Positions 6,467 to 11,308 of a stretch of DNA of 11,308 nt are shown in pieces (within the stretch, counting starts at the first letter, position 1; every line of letters begins with the position of its first letter). This DNA is from Syntrophomonas sp. UBA4922 (GTDB taxonomy: Bacteria; Bacillota; Syntrophomonadia; Syntrophomonadales; Syntrophomonadaceae): positions 1,778-13,085 of the forward strand of contig DHBS01000051.1 of NCBI GenBank assembly GCA_002398825.1. Reading direction: 5' to 3'. The notes beneath the pieces were generated by a model. It was given only the letters and a program-made list of their open reading frames with translations. It was not told the DNA's origin and made no database searches. The translations under genes and the position numbers were made by a program.

Positions 6467-7312
6467 CTATATTTCGTAGAAACAGACCCCCAAAAGGCCG
6501 GGACCGGTGTGAACCCCTAGAACCGGGGTTATCTGTGAAGCCGTGATTTCTCGGATATTGGGGAACTGTTTGAAACGCTTCACCAGGAGTTCAAATTCCT
6601 GCGGCGCTCCGCCATGCACTACCCCCAGATTGATTTCCCGCTCCTGCACTGCTTTTTCAATTATTTCCACCAGCTTCTCGATGGACTTGCGCCGGCCTTT
6701 GGCCTTACAATAGGTGAAATACTCGCCCTCTGCATTTACCGATATCACCGGTTTTAAGTGCAGGAACTCCCCGATCATGCCGGCGACTTTGCCGATGCGC
6801 CCACCTTTGCGCAGGTATTCCAGGGTGTCCAGTATGTAATAAACCCGGGCTTTTTCCTGCAAGGCCTGCATATTCTCCAGGATGGAGTCGAAGTTCCATC
6901 CTGCTTTGATATTGCGGGCAGCATTGATGACTAGCCAACCGGTCCCCATGGAGAGGGTGCGGGAATCGATGACCTGAATCCTCAGATTCTTGATTTCATC
7001 GGCCACCATTTTGACAGATTCATAGGTGCCAGATAAGGCGCTGGAAATATGCAGTGCAATACAATGAGTGAAGCCCTCCTGGATCAACTCCTCAAATGCG
7101 GTGCGGATGTCATGAGGGGAGGGCATTGAAGTAGTGGGTATTTCCTGGGGCATACGGCTGTAGACCTCATCCGGCTGGATATCGATCCCGTCAGCATATT
7201 CGCGGTCAGGATAAATCACTCGAGCCGGGAGCACCTTGATGCTGTGCTCCTCGGCGAAATTCCGGGGCAGGTCGCTCATACTGTCGCATACCAGGGCAAT
7301 TTTCTCCGACAT
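6467..7312 (-). CDS. DegV family protein (FakB-like fatty-acid-binding protein)
   Basis: This full-length DegV-family protein of 281 residues belongs to the family in which FakB proteins bind a fatty acid and present it to the FakA kinase for phosphorylation, for phospholipid synthesis in Gram-positive bacteria. Hallmarks are VCDSMSDLP (8-16), TTSMPSP (60-66), SSALSGTYES (90-99), IDSRT (115-119), the strongly conserved LEYLRKGGRIG (164-174), PVISVNAEGE (188-197) and HTGPGLLGV near the C-terminus (268-276). These residues shape the lipid pocket and carboxylate contact in the family. GAGGAG lies 8 bases before the ATG. No fakA-like gene is in the window, which is common because the partners are usually unlinked. 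It is divergent from the ylxM-ffh operon, with a separate promoter. The identity of the bound fatty acid cannot be told. Confidence 0.93.
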   Translation of the reverse strand: MSEKIALVCDSMSDLPRNFAEEHSIKVLPARVIYPDREYADGIDIQPDEVYSRMPQEIPTTSMPSPHDIRTAFEELIQEGFTHCIALHISSALSGTYESVKMVADEIKNLRIQVIDSRTLSMGTGWLVINAARNIKAGWNFDSILENMQALQEKARVYYILDTLEYLRKGGRIGKVAGMIGEFLHLKPVISVNAEGEYFTYCKAKGRRKSIEKLVEIIEKAVQEREINLGVVHGGAPQEFELLVKRFKQFPNIREITASQITPVLGVHTGPGLLGVCFYEI

Positions 7313-7347
7313 ATTTCGGTCTCCTCGACAATTTATTTATTGCTTCC

Positions 7348-7376
7348 ATTGTAGAGTAAACAAAGCGGCTGGTAAA
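7348..7376 (-). promoter_or_regulatory. Promoter of degV
   Basis: On the minus strand TTTACC (-35, at 7371-7376) lies 17 bases before TACAAT (-10, at 7348-7353). A transcript would start near 7341 and carry GAGGAG before the degV ATG at 7312. It is back-to-back with the ylxM-ffh promoter. Confidence 0.6.
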
Positions 7377-7395
7377 GCTAGTTTATGGCTTGAAG

Positions 7396-7424
7396 TTGAC
7401 ATTTACACACTAAACCCGTAAAAT
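7396..7424 (+). promoter_or_regulatory. Sigma-A-type promoter of the ylxM-ffh-rpsP operon
   Basis: A perfect TTGACA (7396-7401), a 17-base spacer and TAAAAT (7419-7424) form a strong vegetative promoter with start expected near 7431. The ylxM start codon is about 36 bases further on. This is the only clear promoter I see for the plus-strand operon. Confidence 0.85.
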
Positions 7425-7433
7425 TTAACGGGT
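7414..7433. promoter_or_regulatory. Candidate operator: 20-bp near-palindrome over the -10 and start site
   Basis: ACCCGT (7414-7419) and ACGGGT (7428-7433) are exact reverse complements. They flank a self-complementary AAATTT with a single A-A mismatch on each side. The element overlaps the -10 hexamer and the predicted start site, a classic repressor position. In RNA only its last few bases would be transcribed, so a DNA-binding protein is more likely than a hairpin. No matching regulator gene is recognised here. Confidence 0.4.
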
Positions 7434-7466
7434 AAAGCATTTTTACTTTACATAGAGGTACTGGCC

Positions 7467-7805
7467 ATGCTGGAAAAAATGGAGCGGGTCATCATGCAGA
7501 AGGATCTGTATGGCCCGCTGTTAACCGAAAAACAAGCTCAGGTTTTGGCCTGGTATTATGAACAGGACTTGTCATTAACCGAAATCGCTGAGCAAATGGA
7601 GATAAGCAAACAGGCGGTATACGACCTGTTGAGACGCAGCGAAACAACCCTTGCCGGGTATGAACGGCGGCTGGGGTTGGTGCGGCGCTTCAAAGAGATT
7701 CGGCAAGAGCTGGAAGAGGTTTGTGCATTGTTGGAAGGTTCCTGTGACCATGATACTCATACTCGGGCTGTGAATACCCTCAGGACTCTTTTGGAGTCTA
7801 TGTAA
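7467..7805 (+). CDS. ylxM: YlxM family helix-turn-helix protein, SRP-associated
   Basis: This 112-residue protein belongs to the UPF0122/YlxM family, small proteins with a sigma-70 region-4-like helix-turn-helix that are encoded directly before ffh in Gram-positive bacteria. The HTH is visible at about 33-60 (DLSLTEIAEQMEISKQAVYD), preceded by LLTEKQAQVLAWYYEQ, the family hallmark. The C-terminal third is helical and charged. In streptococci YlxM was reported to bind SRP components and affect the SRP GTPases, so a role in co-translational targeting is likely. The start at 7467 follows AGAGGT (7454-7459) at 7 bases. Met5 (7479) or Met10 (7494) are alternatives. The ffh start lies 12 bases after the stop, so the two are co-translated. 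Confidence 0.93.
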   Translation: MLEKMERVIMQKDLYGPLLTEKQAQVLAWYYEQDLSLTEIAEQMEISKQAVYDLLRRSETTLAGYERRLGLVRRFKEIRQELEEVCALLEGSCDHDTHTRAVNTLRTLLESM

Positions 7806-7817
7806 AGGAGAGATACT

Positions 7818-9161
7818 GTGGCTTTTGAAGGTTTATCGGATAGGCTGCAAGGAGTTTTTAAGAAACTGCGCGGAAAAGGCAAAATAGGTGAAGAGGACGT
7901 CAAGGTGGCCATGCGTGAGATCCGCCTGGCCCTACTGGAAGCCGATGTCAACTTTAAAGTAGTCAAGGATTTTGTCGGCCGGGTTAAAGAGCGGGCCGTA
8001 GGGCAAGAAGTCCTGCAGAGCTTGACCCCGGGTCAGCAGATCGTAAAAATTGTGCATGATGAAATGACGGCTCTGATGGGTGGTTCGGAAAGCAAGCTCA
8101 ATCTTTCCTCGCGCAACCCTACCGTGCTTATGGCGGTGGGCCTGCAGGGGGCAGGCAAAACCACCACTGTCGCCAAACTGGGTAAAACCCTGGTCAAACA
8201 AGGCCGCCGCCCACTCTTGGTGGCCTGCGACATATACCGCCCGGCAGCCATCAAGCAGCTGCAGGTTTTGGGAGAACAAACCGGAATCCCGGTATACAGC
8301 AAAGATAAAGCCAACCCGGTAGACATCGCCGAATCTTCAATGGAGTATGCCCGCGCCCACAACCGGGATATAGTGATTCTGGATACCGCCGGCCGCTTGC
8401 ATATAAATGAAGAGATGATGGATGAACTCAAAACCATTCAGGCATACGTCAAGCCTGATGAAATCATGCTGGTGGTCGATGCCATGACCGGACAGGATGC
8501 CGTCAATGTGGCGGAACACTTTAACGCTCAACTGCAGTTAACCGGGGTGATCCTCACCAAGTTGGATGGAGATACCCGGGGTGGGGCGGCCTTATCCGTC
8601 AAAGCGGTTACCGGCTGCCCGATTAAATATGTGGGTATGGGCGAAAAACTCGATGCCTTGGAAATCTTCCATCCCGATCGCATGGCTTCACGCATCCTGG
8701 GGATGGGGGATGTGCTCAGTCTGGTTGAAAAGGCCCAGGCCAACATCGACCGTGAGAAAGCCCTGGAAATGGAGCGCAAGATCCGCCAGCAGGAATTTAC
8801 CCTGGAGGATTTCAAAGAACAGATGCAACAGGTAAAATCCATGGGGCCGCTGGAAGAACTGCTCGGTATGATTCCCGGTATGGGCAAGCAGCTTAAAAAT
8901 ATGCAGGTCAATGTGGATGAAAAAGAGATTGCACACATCGAAGCCATAATAAGTTCGATGACTCCGCAGGAACGCAGAAATCCCGAGATTCTCAACGGCA
9001 GTCGCAAAAAACGCATTGCCCGCGGCAGCGGCACCCGGGTGCAGGATGTGAACCGTCTGGTCAAGCAGTTTGAAGAATCAAGAAAACTGATGAAACAGTT
9101 TTCGGAAATGGGGAAAAAGGCCAAAAAGGGCGGTTTATCCCCCTTTAAGTTTCCATTTTAA
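7818..9161 (+). CDS. ffh: Signal recognition particle GTPase Ffh (SRP54)
   Basis: This 447-residue SRP54 homologue is the protein core of bacterial SRP. It binds 4.5S/6S RNA and signal sequences and docks with FtsY at the membrane. The N domain occupies about 1-88. The G domain has P-loop GLQGAGKTT (108-116), DTAGRL (189-194), TKLDGDTRGG (247-256) and VGMGE (272-276). The Met-rich M domain (about 325-440) has EQMQQVKSMGPLEELLGMIPGM and the RNA-binding RKKRIARGSG (396-405). The length is typical. The start is a GTG at 7818 with AAAGGAG (7804-7810), which overlaps the ylxM stop, seven bases upstream. A small hairpin and a T6 run follow before rpsP. The SRP RNA gene and ftsY are not in the window. 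Confidence 0.98.
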   Translation: MAFEGLSDRLQGVFKKLRGKGKIGEEDVKVAMREIRLALLEADVNFKVVKDFVGRVKERAVGQEVLQSLTPGQQIVKIVHDEMTALMGGSESKLNLSSRNPTVLMAVGLQGAGKTTTVAKLGKTLVKQGRRPLLVACDIYRPAAIKQLQVLGEQTGIPVYSKDKANPVDIAESSMEYARAHNRDIVILDTAGRLHINEEMMDELKTIQAYVKPDEIMLVVDAMTGQDAVNVAEHFNAQLQLTGVILTKLDGDTRGGAALSVKAVTGCPIKYVGMGEKLDALEIFHPDRMASRILGMGDVLSLVEKAQANIDREKALEMERKIRQQEFTLEDFKEQMQQVKSMGPLEELLGMIPGMGKQLKNMQVNVDEKEIAHIEAIISSMTPQERRNPEILNGSRKKRIARGSGTRVQDVNRLVKQFEESRKLMKQFSEMGKKAKKGGLSPFKFPF

Positions 9162-9169
9162 AAACCATC

Positions 9170-9198
9170 AGGGCATTGCCCTCAGGTGATACATTTTT
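9170..9198 (+). promoter_or_regulatory. Small hairpin plus T run between ffh and rpsP
   Basis: AGGGC (9170-9174) pairs with GCCCT (9178-9182) around a three-base loop, and a run of T follows at about 9194-9199. The stem is short and the T run is about 12 bases away. It is at best a weak terminator or RNA-processing site that lowers ffh-rpsP readthrough, and it may be chance. Confidence 0.25.
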
Positions 9199-9214
9199 TA
9201 AGGAGGTGAAAATA

Positions 9215-9481
9215 ATGGCAACAAAAATCAGGTTGAGAAGAATGGGAGCCAAGAAAAGACCTTTCTACCGCGTGGTGGTAGCTGATTCACGGGCGCCCCG
9301 GGATGGACGGTTTATCGAAGAGCTGGGTTATTATGATCCCAATACCGACCCGGCTACCGTCAAGATAGATGAGGCCAAAACCCTGCAATGGCTAGCCAGC
9401 GGCGCCCGGCCTTCAGATACAGCCAAGTCTCTGTTGAAGAAGCAAGGTATCATGGCCAAGTACAATGAAAGCCGCAAGTAG
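9215..9481 (+). CDS. rpsP: 30S ribosomal protein S16
   Basis: This 88-residue S16 is a primary 16S rRNA-binding protein needed for 30S assembly. It starts MATKIRLRRMGAKKRPFYRV and continues with VVADSRAPRDGRFIEELGYYDP, the diagnostic S16 signature, then KTLQWLASGARPSDTAKSLLKKQGI. The ATG at 9215 is preceded by a near-perfect AAGGAGGTGA (9200-9209), the strongest ribosome binding site in the window, as expected for a ribosomal protein. An in-frame extension to 9176 is not supported. khpA begins 24 bases after the stop. Confidence 0.98.
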   Translation: MATKIRLRRMGAKKRPFYRVVVADSRAPRDGRFIEELGYYDPNTDPATVKIDEAKTLQWLASGARPSDTAKSLLKKQGIMAKYNESRK

Positions 9482-9505
9482 CCGATACAGGGGGTGAAAG
9501 CTATC

Positions 9506-9736
9506 ATGAAGGAACTTGTGGATTATATCGCTAAACTGCTGGTAGACAAACCCGAAGAGGTCGTGGTGAAGGAGACCGAAGACGATAAATCCGTGCTCAT
9601 TGAACTGCGGGTAGCCCCGGAAGACATGGGCAAAGTTATCGGCAAACAGGGTAAAATCGCCAAATCCATTCGTACCCTGACTAAAGCCGCCGCAGCCAAA
9701 GAAGGCAAAAGAGTTGTAGTGGAAATTCTTCGATAG
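9506..9736 (+). CDS. khpA: KhpA, KH-domain RNA-binding protein
   Basis: This 76-residue single KH-domain protein (YlqC/KhpA family) normally works with KhpB/Jag as a small-RNA-binding regulator of cell division and elongation in Gram-positive bacteria. The core is MGKVIGKQGKIAKSIRTL (41-58) with the GxxG loop GKQG at 46-49, followed by KRVVVEIL. The ATG at 9506 has GGGGGTGA (9490-9497) eight bases upstream. A GTG at 9494 would overlap that site and is less likely. Its TAG stop (9734-9736) sits inside the 5' arm of a strong terminator, so a ribosome terminating there would cover the hairpin. Confidence 0.95.
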   Translation: MKELVDYIAKLLVDKPEEVVVKETEDDKSVLIELRVAPEDMGKVIGKQGKIAKSIRTLTKAAAAKEGKRVVVEILR

Positions 9737-9760
9737 GGCTTAATAAGCCCTATCGTTTTT
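9731..9760 (+). terminator. Intrinsic terminator embedded in the khpA stop, inside the operon
   Basis: CGATAGGGCT (9731-9740) pairs perfectly with AGCCCTATCG (9746-9755) around TAATA, and the T A next to the loop can extend the stem. Five T follow immediately (9756-9760). It meets all criteria for a rho-independent terminator. It separates khpA from rimM, genes usually co-transcribed, and the khpA stop codon TAG (9734-9736) is part of the stem. No strong promoter is visible between it and rimM (9761-9806), so rimM and trmD probably depend on readthrough. Confidence 0.9.
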
Positions 9761-9806
9761 CCTTAGAGATCAAGGGAGCTTTTCCCGCCGGCAGAGGAAT
9801 TGATAT

Positions 9807-10334
9807 ATGGATGACAATCGGGTCAGTATAGGCAAAGTGGTAGGCGTCTACGGAATCCACGGTTGGGTCAGGGTTTTCCCTCTAACCGATTTTCCGGAAC
9901 GTTTCAAAACACTGCAAAGGGTTGGCCTGAGAGGACCCGGGATGGAGCAGATTTTGGAAGTGGAAGCATCCCGGCCCTATCAGCACGGCTATCTGTTAAA
10001 ATTCAAGGGAATAGACAGTCCTGAAGCAGCCAGGGTACTCCACCAGGCCTTGCTGCAGATTGATGAAAAAGAGATCTATCCCCTCCCTGAAGGAGTATAT
10101 TACCATTTTCAGCTCCAGGGACTCGCGGTCTATGATGAAAGGCTGGGGCACCTGGGCGAGATATCAGAAATACTGGAAACCGGGGCCAATGACGTCTATG
10201 TGGTTGATTCGCCGCGTTTCGGAGAAATATTGATCCCGGCTATTAAAGAAATAATCCTGAACGTTGATGTGGAGGCCGGTCACATGCAGGTGGCACTCTT
10301 GCCCGGATTGATCGATGAGGGCCAAACCCGGTAA
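9807..10334 (+). CDS. rimM: 16S rRNA maturation factor RimM
   Basis: This 175-residue 30S assembly factor aids maturation of the 16S rRNA 3' (head) domain and binds S19. The N-terminal RimM domain (about 6-86) carries GKVVGVYGIHGWVRV. The C-terminal PRC-barrel domain (about 94-170) has YYHFQLQGLAVYD, TGANDVYVV and ILIPAIKEIILNVDVE. The length is typical of the family (about 170-180). The ATG at 9807 follows AGAGGA (9793-9798) at 8 bases. It lies 46 bases after an intrinsic terminator and 38 bases before trmD, so it is the first gene of the distal part of the operon. Confidence 0.97.
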   Translation: MDDNRVSIGKVVGVYGIHGWVRVFPLTDFPERFKTLQRVGLRGPGMEQILEVEASRPYQHGYLLKFKGIDSPEAARVLHQALLQIDEKEIYPLPEGVYYHFQLQGLAVYDERLGHLGEISEILETGANDVYVVDSPRFGEILIPAIKEIILNVDVEAGHMQVALLPGLIDEGQTR

Positions 10335-10372
10335 AGCGTGTAATACGGACGTTTCAAAACGGAGTGTTTTAG

Positions 10373-11107
10373 TTGAGGATAGATATTCTAACCCTTTTCC
10401 CCGGCATGTTTGATTCTCCATTCGCGGAGAGCATCATCAAAAGGGCCGTCGACAAAAGCATATTGTACATAAAAATAACCGATATCCGCAGCTTTGCTGA
10501 AGGGAGGCATCTGCAGGTGGATGATTATCCCTATGGAGGCGGGGCTGGCATGGTCATGAAGGCGGATGTGGTTTGCCGGGCTCTGGCTGCCCGGCGCACC
10601 TCATCAAGCCATGCCGTCTATCTTTCCCCGCGTGGAAAACGGCTTACCCAGGAAAAGGTTCGGGAACTCTCCGAAATACCGCATCTTATTCTGTTGTGCG
10701 GGCATTATGAAGGCATTGATGAGCGGGTCATGGCGGAGATCGACGAGGAACTGTCCATCGGCGATTACGTCCTGACCGGCGGGGAACTGCCGGCCATGGT
10801 CCTGGTAGACGCGGTGGCCCGGTTGTTGCCGGGGGTGTTAGGGGATGAGCTGTCCAGTGAGGAAGAGTCTTTCAGCGCCGGCCTGCTGGAGTATCCTCAT
10901 TTTACCCGTCCAGCGACATATAACGAAGCCGAGGTTCCGGCGGTCTTACTCTCCGGGCACCACGAGAACATCCGCCGCTGGCGCCTGCAGGAAAGCCTGC
11001 GCCAGACCCTTTTGAAAAGGCCGGATCTGCTCTTGCAGCATCAATTTACCGAGGAGGAGCGCCGGCTTCTGGAAACCATCCTTTTTGAACGAAAGCAGGT
11101 GGACTAA
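10373..11107 (+). CDS. trmD: tRNA (guanine-37-N1)-methyltransferase TrmD
   Basis: This 244-residue SPOUT-family enzyme methylates G37 next to the anticodon with S-adenosylmethionine, preventing +1 frameshifts. It works as a dimer with a trefoil-knot SAM site. Visible motifs are MRIDILTLFPGMF (1-13), VDDYPYGGGAGMVM (49-62), LSPRGK (84-89), LCGHYEGIDERV (108-119), IGDYVLTGGELPAMVLVDAVARL starting at 129, EYPHFTRP (173-180) and LLSGHHENIRRWR (192-204). The position of the catalytic Asp169 of E. coli/H. influenzae TrmD appears to be Glu165 here (in SSEEESF). The start is TTG 10373 with GGAGTG (10361-10366) six bases upstream, and it directly precedes the conserved RIDILT. The stop overlaps the next start (TAATG). 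Confidence 0.97.
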   Translation: MRIDILTLFPGMFDSPFAESIIKRAVDKSILYIKITDIRSFAEGRHLQVDDYPYGGGAGMVMKADVVCRALAARRTSSSHAVYLSPRGKRLTQEKVRELSEIPHLILLCGHYEGIDERVMAEIDEELSIGDYVLTGGELPAMVLVDAVARLLPGVLGDELSSEEESFSAGLLEYPHFTRPATYNEAEVPAVLLSGHHENIRRWRLQESLRQTLLKRPDLLLQHQFTEEERRLLETILFERKQVD

Positions 11108-11308
11108 TGGAAGGGGATAAGGTTTACGTGGCTCTGCTGCATTATCCCATGTATAACAAGCGCATGGAAATCGTGGCCACTTCCATCACCAATCTGGATC
11201 TGCATGACATAGCCCGGGCCTGCCGCACCTTTAAGGTTAAACGTTTCTTTGTGGTGCACCCCGCCGGCGAGCAGCAGCAATTGATACAGGATATCCTGGG
11301 GTACTGGC
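11107..11308 (+). CDS. TrmD-associated RNA methyltransferase-like protein (partial, 3' end cut by window)
   Basis: Only the first 67 codons are present, running off the window edge. The ATG at 11107 overlaps the trmD TAA by one base, implying translational coupling, with AGGTGG nearby as ribosome binding site. The N-terminus (VYVALLHYPMYNKRMEIVATSITNLDLHDIARACRTFKVKRFFVVHP, given here as pieces: VYVALLHYPMYNK, ITNLDLHDIARACRTF, RFFVVHP) resembles the family of putative SAM-dependent RNA methyltransferases (Methyltrn_RNA_4, PF09936), often found beside trmD in Clostridia and Deltaproteobacteria. This identification is from memory of the family pattern. The substrate is not established to my knowledge. 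Confidence 0.75.
   Translation, partial: MEGDKVYVALLHYPMYNKRMEIVATSITNLDLHDIARACRTFKVKRFFVVHPAGEQQQLIQDILGYW

Noticed and set aside
7371..7438. GGTAAAGC occurring twice (7371-7378, 7431-7438) in the divergent promoter region
   Set aside because: An 8-base repeat in such a short AT-rich region is not far from chance, and the flanks do not match.
1..11308. Mobile elements, CRISPR, phage or toxin-antitoxin systems
   Set aside because: No transposase, integrase, regular spaced repeats or small paired ORFs with ribosome binding sites were seen on either strand.

Overview
The window looks like chromosomal, mostly housekeeping DNA from a moderately GC-rich (roughly 50-55 % by eye) member of the Bacillota, most likely class Clostridia, possibly a Syntrophomonas-like lineage. 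The reasons are the strong AGGAGG-type ribosome binding sites, the TTG and GTG starts, the gene order ylxM-ffh-rpsP-khpA-rimM-trmD, the DegV and ABC-F genes, and a hexokinase of eukaryotic type, which is rare in bacteria. The genus-level guess is inference only. I see no insertion sequence, phage gene, CRISPR array or toxin-antitoxin pair.

Layout. Positions 1-191 hold two abutting tRNA genes (Glu-UUC, Val-UAC) with encoded CCA ends and a perfect-palindrome intrinsic terminator. After an empty stretch of about 360 bases, a two-gene plus-strand unit (551-3198) encodes a eukaryotic-type hexokinase and a class II tRNA nucleotidyltransferase. The nucleotidyltransferase appears to lack the flexible loop needed for A-addition and may therefore be a CC-adding enzyme. 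Three minus-strand genes follow: a small secreted or anchored protein of unknown function (3421-3951), an ABC-F ATPase (4296-6020) with its own promoter and a roughly 200-base leader, and a DegV/FakB-type fatty-acid-binding protein (6467-7312).

A divergent promoter region (7348-7433) separates degV from the plus-strand translation and ribosome-assembly operon. That operon is ylxM, ffh (SRP GTPase), rpsP (S16), khpA (KH protein), rimM (30S maturation), trmD (tRNA m1G37 methyltransferase) and the start of a TrmD-associated SPOUT-like RNA methyltransferase cut by the window edge. Two control elements stand out: a 20-bp near-palindrome over the -10 and predicted start site of the operon promoter, and an intrinsic terminator between khpA and rimM that contains the khpA stop codon and should split expression of the operon.

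The theme is tRNA maturation, membrane targeting of ribosomes, and ribosome biogenesis. I found no clearly new multi-gene system. The best leads are the loop-deleted tRNA nucleotidyltransferase, the bacterial hexokinase, the ABC-F leader with a three-codon upstream ORF directly before a hairpin, the internal operon terminator and the palindrome over the ylxM promoter.
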